NCBI GenBank assembly: GCA_964035545.1
Contig: OZ037768.1
Location: 24,020,819-24,084,818, forward strand
Length of the DNA stretch: 64,000 bases
Origin: Bugula neritina
Taxonomy: Eukaryota > Bryozoa > Gymnolaemata > Cheilostomatida > Bugulidae
Reading direction: 5' to 3'
Shown: piece by piece, positions 22,701 to 34,700 of the stretch
Layout of the letters: each line of letters starts with the position of its first letter
Position numbering within the stretch: position 1 is the stretch's first letter
The notes under the pieces: model-generated
The model's database searches: none
Seen by the model: only the letters and a program-made list of their open reading frames with translations
Told to the model about the DNA's origin: nothing
Translations under genes and position numbers: made by a program

Positions 22701-25700
22701 CAGTTTACCTTTTATTTTATTGCTATGCTGACGGATCAACACAAATACATGTTGTCTGTAGGCCAGTTTCTCTTGCTTGGGAGGTGAGAAAAACATCTCC
22801 TGGTAAACTTCACCTCAGCAGCCGGGACCCGTGCACACCCAGCCCGGCCGAGGTTCACAACTTGGATGAGTTGGCTAAGGCTAAGAAGAGTGCTACAAAC
22901 AGCTGGGCTGACATGGTGAAGGGTGAGTACCTTGTCTAATAATAGATGCACTATCTAATAATAGACACACTCTCTAATAATAGACACACTCTAATAATAA
23001 ATACACTATCTAATAATAGATGCATGTCTAATGATAGATGCATTGTCTAATAATAGATACACTGTCTAATAATTGATATACACTCTCTAATAATAGACAC
23101 ACTATCATCTCATGCAGGTAAGACGATGGCGAGAGACCTGGAGGCCCAGTACTTTGAGGAGATGGAAAGACATCTGAACACCGACAGTCCCCAGCAGCCT
23201 ACCCAGGAGCCTCCCGCTGACGCTGTTAAACCTCACGTACTGAAGTTGGAGAGCAGCATTCCAGGTACTGTGTACTACCACCTCAGGTACTGTGGGTGGT
23301 AGTACAAAGTACTTCCACTTGAAAAACGTATTACATCGTATTATGTTTTATAGTGTAGATTTTTACTTACCACGCCATAAGCTAGTGGTTATTTTGATTA
23401 TTTGTGGGATATTTGACTTAGTCTATGTGCTGGTTGAATGTGATTGGCCAGATCTCACAGAGGATGTTGATGGTTGGGAGACAGTGAGGAGAAGCAGGTC
23501 GAAAGTTTCTCCATTATCCAAAGCCTCTACCAGCTCCAGGGGCTCCATCGGCTCTAATGGCACCGGCAAGTTTCAGAAGCCGGTGAAAAATGGGTCCGGC
23601 GACACCACAAAAAACAACAAAGGAAAGAATGTGGGCAGGAAATCTCTTAATGAAAGGTTATCCAATGGGAATATGTCGGCGACCAGTAAAGGTCAAGGTG
23701 GAAATGTTGCCGGTGGGTCATCTACTAAGAGGACAGGAAATGGAAGTTCCTACCGAGATGCGGTTATAAAAGTCAACTCAAACCATTCCATGGAGTGAGT
23801 CTTGCATATTCAGTTAGTTCTGTCCAGCATTTACTCTTTCTCCAGAGTTTAACTTGATGATTACAGCTATTGTATACATTCAAGTTTGTCATATTAGTGT
23901 TGTTATTATTTGTGTTGTTATTATTTGTTTTTTATGTCAAGTTTTTGTTTTCAAGTCTAAACTTCTTGTTTTGTTGCCAAGTGATAAACGTTTACAAAAT
24001 TCTGTTTACCAGCACTGAGAAGATGGTGTCTCACTCAAGAGCAAACAATTCCAAAGTGTCAGCAAGTGCCGGGAAGGCAGTGACAGGTTCCAGCAAGGTG
24101 TCTGCAGGTGCTGCCAGAACGCCGAGCGCCGTCAAAGGCAGCAGTGTAGCCGGGAGTCAGCAAGCAGCAGGCAAGACTCCGGCTCAGAGCACTGATGACT
24201 CCGGCAGCCTCCTCATGGTGACTAGAGGCAGCGACACGGACTACGCTGTCACAACTCACCCCCAGAGTGCTGCCGTTGAGATGGACGATGAAGAGGTGTT
24301 GGCCATGGAGATAGAACAGGTGGGTGGTTAGCACAGTATCACAATGTCACAGTGTCATAGTATTACAATGTCACAGTATCACAATGTCACAGTATTACAA
24401 TGTCACAGTATTACAATGTCACAGTGTCATAGTATTACAATGTCACAGTATCACAATGTCACAATGTCACAGTGTCACAATGTCACAATGTCACAGTAGC
24501 TTCAACAATCACTAGTAACTTATTCGCTGAAATGCAGATGATTGGGAATCAAAGCATGGTGTAGAATACAATGAGAACTCTTGTGTTCAGTACAAATAGA
24601 CAAATGGTGCTCAGTCTATCATAGTAAGATTTTAGGGAGGCAGCATCACTAGTCAACCAGTCAGTAGAGGCAGCATCACTAGTCAACCAGTCAGTAGAGG
24701 CAGCTAGCAGTACATCTAACTCAGTAATGACAGTCACGGCTAGAGTGCCATGTTGAAGGGTGTGTGCATTATAAAAACAATAATTTTGTAGCCTGGTGAC
24801 CAGCAGCAAAATAAGGTGGGTTGGTGGTAACCCCCGTATGTGTAAGGTGCAAGCTCTGCTTTCAAACTGATTGAAATTATACTGATATGGAGATGGTTGT
24901 GTACCTCTGGGCTCGGCTTGCTCGGTCCTGTCATGTATTCACTGTACCATAAGCCATTCTACTAACTGTACGGGTCAATTCAGAACACTGGAGGGGGGGT
25001 GGGGGGTTTCTCACCTTGACCCTTAGCCCTAGTTCATTGTATGCATACAATAGCGAGACGTGTGACCACAAGGGCATGGCTACCCGCCCACAGCTCTTTT
25101 CTAATACTTCTAATACTCCTTAACTCTGCTAAGGGCCTGAGCAGCTCATTGGCTGGTGGTTGTTTCCTGTCGTTGAACTTTACCTGATTTGCTCCTGAGA
25201 TTCTAGAATCTAATGAATTTTATACTGGCTTCTATTAGGGTATGATTGGGGCTCTGCATATGTGGACATTGGCAGGTCTTGGGGCAGCCATGTTGCATGT
25301 TTTACCCGCCATTTCAATTCTCCCGATTGACGAGGTGGCTTAGATTCACGTCTAATTTGCATGAGATTTGGTCTGCAACACAATACTACAATCGGTAGTA
25401 GACACTAGCAACTACACACTATAGTAACTACACACTGTAGTAACTACACGCTGTAGTAACTACACACTGTAGTAACTACACACTGTAGTAACTGCACACT
25501 GTAGTAACTACACGCTGTAGTAACTACACACTGTAGTAACTACACGCTGTAGTAACTACACGCTGTAGTAACTACACGCTGTAGTAACTACGCGCTGTAG
25601 TAACTACATACTGTAGTAACTACGCGCTGTAGTAACTACACACTGTAGTAACTACACACTGTAGTAACTACACGCTGTAGTAACTGCACACTGTAGTAAC

Positions 25701-28700
25701 TACACACTGTAGTAACTGCACACTGTTACAGGTGCTGAGCGAACACGACGAGGCTCTCCACGAACAGGATGCTGCTATAAAGTCGGCCATAGAGGAAGAA
25801 CGCAGTTACTTACAGGAAATAGAGGAGGCGGAGCGGGAGGAAATGCCGCAGGAGTTGACCGCCGAATACAGCAATGACGATGACGAGCTGGACGTGAGTA
25901 TATAACGCCGCTCACTCTGTCTGTTTTAACTCCGCCCACTCTGTCTGTCATAACTCCGCCCATCCTGTCTGTTATAACTCCGCCTACCCTGTCTGTTATA
26001 ACTCCGCCCACTCTGTCTGTTATAACTCCGCCCACCCTGTCTGTTATAACTCCGCCCACCCTGTCTGTTATAACTCCGCCCACTCTGTCTAATATATAAA
26101 TGTGTGGACTGTTCTGAGTAGATGCATCATAACAATGAGACTATTACTTTACAGCAGCTGTACTGGCAGGTGGAGGTAACTCAGTCTTGGCACTCCTTTC
26201 ATTTCATAGCTTCTGTGTTGAAGTCTCTTCAATGCTCGGCGAGACAGCTTTTCTCATGCCGTTTCCATCTACTCAGTTTGCTTTCTGCAGTTTTATTTGC
26301 TAATGTCATGAGAATGAAAAGGCCTATGCTTTCCAGTGAATTGATTTAATAAGTGGTTTCCATAGTGACCGAGCTTCAAGCTCCAAGGGAGTTATTGTCT
26401 CCTGTTGTGAGAAAGACGAATCCTAAAACCAATGCAATCTCACTCTTCATATTTTAATACATTCTGTGTACTAAAACACTGTGTAAACCTGTTGTAGGTG
26501 CGCTATATGTTCATATGTTAGGCTTATGCCACGTATACACTTGCATGCATTCATTTAGCTTGCTTTCCGCATGACTGCACCAGCTGATAGTATATTTACT
26601 GGAGTTATGCTCTTTCTGTCTACTCTCTTGAGATGTGTATAATAGGCAGCACTATGCTATCCTTGTGATCCCAGCAGGGGGCCAACAGCGGCCTGGACTC
26701 TATGGAGACCTCAGCCACTGCCATGGACTGGGAGAGTTTGATGGCCCGATACGAGGCTGAAGCAGAGAGGCGCAAAGTCCTCGGGCTAAGCTGGGCTGAC
26801 ATTGACGAAGCTGAAACGAGAACGCCGGGTCGTGGAGCTCATATGCATGAGAAGTTGTCCTCACCATCTCGTAAGAGGTAGGGCTTTGTTTCATTTGGTG
26901 AGGGGAGTGTGGAGGTTATCTGTTGCTGACAGCACCCACTGAGTGTCAGCGTCTAGAAGTGCTGGCCATTCAGTCAATTTCTTGTACAAAGAGACACCAT
27001 TGTTTGTTATGACCTACATACTTATTCCGACATACTTACTCTGACCTACATACGTACTCTGACCTACATACGTACTCTGACCTACATACTTACTCTGATT
27101 CAGGTCAATAATGGAGTCAAAGAGGAGACACGAGGAAAGACAAGCTAAGGCTGCAGAGCTGAGAGAGAAGTTCAGACAAGAGAAGGCCGAGAGAGTGAAA
27201 GATCTCACTAAGAAGGTGAAAATGATGTGACCTTTGTCGTCTGCAATAGTTGATTGTTAGTCAGTGCAGAAACTATCAGCTCGTAGATAGAAAGCAGACG
27301 TGATCAGTTCTGGGGACAGACATTGTTTGTTGTACTCAGAGCAGGGCTAATACTTTCTTAAATATCTTTCCGTTTTACTCAACTCATGTAGCTGAACCCT
27401 TGGGATTTGTTCTTTAATTGAAGTGCGTAGCTTTAATTCCACTCTAATGCCGCTGTATTGTCATGTTGCTCGTGTTGCTATGGTTACGTGATGCTTGCAG
27501 GTGGAGGAAGTGAGGTCATTTAGAGACAAGATGGAGGAACAGAGGCGGGATTATCTGGAGAGGAAACTGCAGGAAGCAGAAGAGAAGAGAAAGCGTCAGC
27601 TGAAACTGAAAGTGAAGAAAGCTCATGAGGAGGAGAATAAGGTGAGAGGGTAGAACAGGGTGAGAGGGTAGAACAGGGGGAGAGGGTAGAATGAGGAAGG
27701 GTGGGGTAAAGGAAGTTGGCCAATGAGATGGCTGGTAACAGTTGTTTCCTGTCTGTAGGCCAATGAGATAGCTTTCATTAACTCGCTGTCGGAGCAGAAC
27801 AAGAAGATGGACATAATGACCAAGTATGAGGATGTGAAGGCGAGACTCTTGGACTTACAGGAGGAGCGGCAGCGTAAGATTGGCGAGAAGGCAGCGAAGG
27901 AGGCAGCCGTTGAGGTGAGTGCACTCTGGGATATTGTTTCTTCCAGTTGCAAGAATTTCAAGGTTACTGTTATTCGGATAGTATCTGAGCTGCATCTTAT
28001 GACTGGATATATGACTGGGGGGGGGGGGGTAATGGTGTAAATCTGTAATCTGATTGGCTAATGTGCAGAGGTGCTGTGACTGAATGTCTGTCTGTGTGTC
28101 TAGGAGAGAAGGAAAGCTCTGGACGCGGAAAGATCTGCCCGGCTGGTGGAGATGCAGATAAAGAGGAAGAAGAGAGAGGAGGAGATAGAGCTGGAGAAGT
28201 ACGAGCGTGACAAGGTAGTTTGGAGTTGTCAGCTTTGAACGTGGTAAACTCTGCTCACTTGTTTTTGTATTAAAGGTGTGTTCGTGCAATACTCAATTGT
28301 TACATTGATATCTACTTGTAAGGAGAGGACAGAAGCCCTGAAAGCCAAGGAGAAAGAGCATAGAGATCGAGTGGCGGAACTTGAGCGTCTGCAGCAGGCA
28401 AACATTGAGGAGCTGCAAAAGAAGATCGAGCAGAAGGTATCCGCAGCTCGTCTGCTTCTCACTGTCGTCTCGCCATGTGAACTAAACATTTGTTGCTGAT
28501 ATTTTGTTTTCTCTATTTCATGTCGATTCTATTTTGTGTTTTATGGAGTTGTCATACTTCTATTGTACTGTTGGTATTTCCTAGCAAAGTGAAAGTGCGA
28601 GAAGACATAACGAACGTCTGCAGAATATCCGAGAGAAAGCGTTTATCATGAGTATAGTGAAACACTCGACAGAAGACCAGCCTGAGGCCCCTAAGTTACA

Positions 28701-31700
28701 GCCCTACAACACCAAGAAGATGTGCATAGTGTGCAGCATGGTGGTACGTGACTCTCAGTCTATATTACTTTATATATTACTAGTAAATACTCTCTCTCTA
28801 TTACTAGTAATACTCTTTATATTACTAGTATATACTCTATATTACTAGTATATACTCTTTATATTACTACTATATATTATACTCTATCAGATCCCCTCTG
28901 AGGTGCACCTGCAGAGTCACCTGAGGGGTCAGCAGCATCAGAGCATGCTGAAAGAGCAGCAGACTAAAGGCAGCAGCTGGAGCAAGATGGAGATTGTGAG
29001 TAATCACTCTATGGCCATATACATCAGTTATTCTACAGTAACTTCTGTTCTAGTTGTAACAGCTTCAGAGTTGTCCTTCCACATGTGCTGAAATTAATAG
29101 CCGATCCCTTTTTCCATTTAGATTTCTATCGCAAAGGGATATTATATCCAATTTTCATGGATTACACAAAATTTTTCATAAATAAATTTGATCCGACAAC
29201 TTCAACTTCTGTAGCTTCGCTGTTGTTTCATTGAAGTGGTTCTCAGAACACTCAACTCCTTGGAGTTATCAGCTCTTTATTTGTCACTAATTAATATGTT
29301 ATGTGTCCTGCTGCAGGAATCTTTCAACATCGAGCACATCACGGACGTCCCCGGTGACTTTGTAGACCCCAAGCAGGCTTCCAGCCGGGAGAGGTGCAAG
29401 TCTCTCAAGAAGCGCTGCAAGAAGCTCAAACAGAGGATGCAGGCCAGGTATGTCTCTGGCAGCGTTATTATGTAACTACCTGACAGCAGAGTGTGTAATC
29501 CAGGGGTGGAGACAGTGGTGTAGGGGCTAGAAGCAATTGTTAAAGTTATTTATTTTCTGTTATGTCATGGAGTATTTTTCTGTTCTTCGGATGCATTTGC
29601 AGAATATTTAATCTATATAAATGTCATACAGTATTACAGTAATACAGTATTATCATATCACAGTAATACAGTAATACAGTATTATTAGCAGAAGATAACT
29701 AACATGTTATTTATCGAAGTCATGTTTAGCTGAAGCAACCTCAGTGAGAGTTCTTGGCTGCCCAGTAAAATAAAAGATAATTTCTGCTCTTTTGTATGCT
29801 AAGTTTATGGAACTTTTGGCCGCGTCTAACTAATTATCAGCAGACTGGTTAGTTCTATTATGGTGAATTACTAATCATTGATCACGGAATTGTAAACCTG
29901 ATTGGTATGGTATTTGTGTGTGGCTAAGTTACTACGGTGGCATAGTACACTTAGCTAATGAGTTTCGCATCTCAACACAAGGCTTTTACTTTAATTAAAA
30001 TATGCCTGCTGTTGTTTCACTGTGAATAATTCTTTAAGTTGTTGGGAAGAAAATCGGGTTGAATTGAAAAAGGATGTATTCATTTAATTTTAGGATCAAT
30101 AAATAAATAAATAAACACACAATTTGTAAGCGTTGAATAAGGCATCATTTTCATTAAATCAGGGTTATCAATTATAAAGTATTATTCTAGTTTATTTATA
30201 CTCTTTTGGAGAAGAGGTAATAGAAAAAATTTTTAGTGAATGGAATCCACTGATGAGCTTTGTGGAGATTTTAGTCTTACACTGTCTCGGAGATTCAAAC
30301 CTGACTGCAAGACTGATTCTTTATGGGTTGTTCGCACATTTTATCTCGCAGTATTACAACTCGTAACGTAACGTAATCTCTTGCAGAGGAAATGAGTTTG
30401 AAGCTGGCCTTGACCTCCGACAGGAAACAGTCGACAGCCAACACAAAGCCAAGTACGTGTAGCCAAGTTTCTTAGTCTATTCTAATGCTCTCAGGCTGAG
30501 TATATCATGAACTACCTGTTTGTATCTCAGTACATAACTATAATAACTATAATTCAGAGAGACGTCTATAGCTCATCTCTGTGATGTGTTTTCAGGTTGA
30601 ACAAAGTCATAAAGGATGTAAATAAGTTCATGCAATCTCAGGAAAAGGGCCCGTGGCCCCAGAACAAGATTTCAGCTCTGGATAGGGGGCTGGGTGAAGC
30701 CATCCGTATTCTAGATAAAAAGGTTTGTTAGATTCTTGTAGAGCAAATTCCATTTACTTGTTTTGTCTCTATCCCTTCTATTCCCAAACATGCTATGATT
30801 TTCACTCTAAATTATTCATTGTTCTCTTTTGTCACAATGATCTCTAGCTCTGTACTCGCAATGAGCTCTTGTCACATTTTGCAGGTGCTCAAGGATCAAA
30901 TAGCCTTCAGGATATGCGGAGGTTTGAGCTGCTGCACCAAGCTGCTGTCGATGCTGCATGACGAGAACGTCATCCACATGTACCCCAAGTACGTCTGCTT
31001 TATTACCTGGCAGCATTATTATTCTAATCAGTGAAGCAGTTCTTTGTTGATACTCTCTAGTTGATATTAACTAGAAGTAGAGTGTTGCTAATACGTGAAT
31101 TGTGTCTACCAGGACAAATATCCTAACTAATGTTTTGTACGTAATAGCATGTGTGCTGTTTAAAGATCTTTTACATGTTTTATATGCTGTGTCTATGAGA
31201 TTGTCGTCTCACACTTGATTGACTGTTTCAGGACGTGTGCCAATGTGTGTCACGCCATACGACTGGCCTGCAGGTCCTGCTTCGAGAACAACCACTACCT
31301 TCTCTTTAGCAACCGCACCGGCTTCCTAGTAGACCTGCTTGTCACAAGACTTACTGTAAGTATACTGTGACCTAGTTTAACTTACTGTAAGTACAGTGTG
31401 ACCTAGTTTAACTTACTGTCTGTCTGTGCTTCAGTGGATGGTAGACGAGACGAAGAGTAACGTGGAGGTGACTGAGTCAGCCACCCTCGGCAGCACCACT
31501 GACAGCGCCACACTGGCCAACCTCATGGCTCAGAGCTGTGACACGGTTGATGTCACTATTGACCCGACAGCTACCGCACTTATACACACCCTCGCTGTCG
31601 TCCTGTCCTCTCTCTCAACGTCCAATCAGAGTCGGTCTAGCGACAAGACTTCCTCCTCTCCTCGCCCGGGACTCGATGCATTCACCAGCCGAGCCAATGA

Positions 31701-34700
31701 TGTCATCAGGTAATACTATGATGTCATCAGGTAATGAGATGATATCTGGTAATACTATGATGTCATCTGGTAATAGGATGATGTCATCAGGTAATAGGAT
31801 GATGTCATCAGGTAATGAGATGATGTCATCAGGTAATAGGATGATATCACCATGTCATGATATATATTCCACTATCTACTTTGTGTTGGTTACAGTTACA
31901 TCATCACGGTGGGGATAGTGGACAAGCTACAGAACCTCTACACCAACGTCAGGGGCTCTCTGGAGACCAACTCTAACCTCTTCGCATTCCTCCAACACAG
32001 CATTAGCTTTCTCACTGCTATAACCAAGCTTACGGCATCTAAGAGGTCAGCGTTGCTGCTATGTATTATATACTCTGTTCTCAATGACTTCTCCTTCAGT
32101 GTGCTCACGTGTGGCCGGTGTTGTAGACCTCACGGTGCGTTTGAGGCTACGAAGGTGACGGGTTCGGAGGAGCTGCTGCAGACGTACGAAGACATTGAGT
32201 TGGCCGGCATCATGTCTCTGCTCTACGGGATGCTGCTGCATAATGTGCCCACTAGAGGGGAGACCTCCACCCCGCCCACAATATCCTCCAATACTCTTAC
32301 AGTCACTCTGGTGGGCCTCAAGCTAATTAATCAGCTGGCAACAATGGACCTTCACTTGGTTCAGGTTAGTGTCTAGTGTGTGTATGACTACCACATTACA
32401 TCGTATTACAGTGTCTAGTGTATGTATGACTACCACATTACATTGTATTACAGTGTCTACTCTGTGTATGACTACCACATTACATTGTATTACAGTGTCT
32501 AGTATGTGTATGACTACCACATTACATTGTATTACAGTGTCTAGTGTGTGTGTGTGACTACCACATTACATCGTATTACAGTGTCTAGTGTATGTATGAC
32601 TACCACATTACATCGTATTACAGTGTCTAGTGTATGTATGACTACCACATTTCATTGTATTACAGTGTCTACTCTGTGTATGACTACCACATTACATCGT
32701 ATTACAGCGTGTGTTGGGGGCAGAAGGCGTGTCGCTGGAGCTACGGCATATCACCAGTTACCTTATATGGTATTGTACTCACCATTTCCAGGACAACGAG
32801 GAGTTGCTACACGAAGTTATATTGTGTATTGGCTACTTCGTCGTACTCAACTCTGACAATCAGGTATACAGTCAACACCAACCCTGGTACTCAGTTAAAC
32901 ATAGTGAGTAGTGAGTGAAACTGAGTGAGTAGAGAGTGAGACTGAGTGATTAGAGAGTGAGAGTGAGTGAGGAGAGAGTGAGACTGAGTAATTAAAGAGT
33001 GAGACTGAGTGAGTAGAGAGTGAGTAAAGAGTGAGACTGAGTGAGTAGAGAGTGAGACTGAGTGAGTAGAGAGTGAGACTGAGTGATTAGAGAGTGAGAC
33101 TGAGTGAGTAGAGAGTGAGACTGAGTGATTAGAGAGTGAGACTGAGTGATTAGAGAGTGAGACTGAGTGAGTAGAGAGTGAGACTGAGTGAGTAGAGAGT
33201 GAGACTGAGTGAATAGAGAGTGAGACTGAGTGAGTAGAGAGTGAGACTGAGTGAGTAGAGAGTGAGACTGAGTGAGTAGAGAGTGAGACTGAGTGAGTAG
33301 AGAGTGAGACTGAGTGAGTAGAGAGTGAGACTGAGTGAGTAAAGAGTGAGACTGAGTAATTAAAGAGTGAGACTGAGTGATTAGAGAGTGAGACTGAGTG
33401 AGTAGAGAGTGAGACTGAGTGAGTAGAGAGTGAGACTGAGTGAGTAGAGAGTGGGTAGAGAGTGAGACTGAGTGAATAAAGTGATGTAATATGATTCACA
33501 GGCTGTCATACAATCCGGACAAAGACCCACAATCCTACAGCAGCTCTGCTCGCTACCCTTTCAGTACTTCAGTGACCCGAGACTCGTACACATTCTCTAC
33601 CCGTGTCTCATTTCCTGCTGCTACATGTGTGAAGGTAACAAACTCGTCATAGAAGAGGAACTCAGCTGTGACTTACTTGCCAATTTCTTGGAGGTAAATT
33701 TTCTCTACTTTTGACAGTTTTTTGTGACCTATTTTTACTCTATGCGACCTATTTTTACTCTATGCGACCTATTTTTACTCACTGTTATTTATGAAGTTTG
33801 TGAAAAGTTGCACATTTAAAATGACTTTGTAGGAATCACTACTGCAGCAGCAACGAAATTCGCTGCCTAACAGTGCCGGCAATAGAAAGAGCACCTCAGG
33901 TAAGATTAACATTTTATTGCCACAGATATTAGTATGAGTCACACTAGATATTAGTATGAGTCACACTAGATATTAGTATGAGTCACACTAGATATTAGTA
34001 TGAGTCACACTAGATATTAGTATGAGTCACACTAGATATTAGTATGAGTCACACTAGATATTAGTATGAGTCACACTAGATATTAGTATGAGTCACACTA
34101 GATATTAGTATGAGTCACACTAGATATTAGTATGAGTCACACTAGATATTAGTATGAGTCACACTAGATATTAGTATGAGTCACACTAGATATTAGTATG
34201 AGTCACACTAGATATTAGTATGAGTCACACTAAACTCTGCATGTAATAAAGGAATGTCTAGTTAAAGGAAAATGTGAATCAAATGGCTTTACTTGGAAGT
34301 TTAATTTTCTAACACTTTAATAATAAGTTGTGACCAAAAGTTTAGTTATTGGCAACTCAATTCAAGCCACCTTACAATCCCTTCTGTCCGTTTGTATTAT
34401 TTTATTTTGCTGAGACAATTTGAGTCAAGACTTCAATTAAAGCTAAATGTAGATAGAAAGAGTCGTGGAGTAATACTGTATAAGGGAGGTTAGGCAGGAG
34501 TCCCTAACATAGATTAACAAGTTAGAACTTAGGCAATGGTGTTGACAGCAACAACATAAGTTATCATGATTTTATTAATAATAACTGAAATAATAGTATT
34601 ATTAAAGCAATGTAGTACGTTATAATAACGATATAATTTAACATAATGATATTAATAAAGTTAATTGTTGCATAATTAATATTATTTTATTAAGAAAATC

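Noticed and set aside
25405-25727. Regular array at first glance like a CRISPR
   Set aside because: The units are contiguous 16-mers with no unique spacers, in an animal intron.
32891-33499. 202-codon minus-strand frame with SLSTHSV repeats
   Set aside because: It is the reverse translation of the 21-bp minisatellite in SCAPER intron 26. The period of 21 keeps any frame open.
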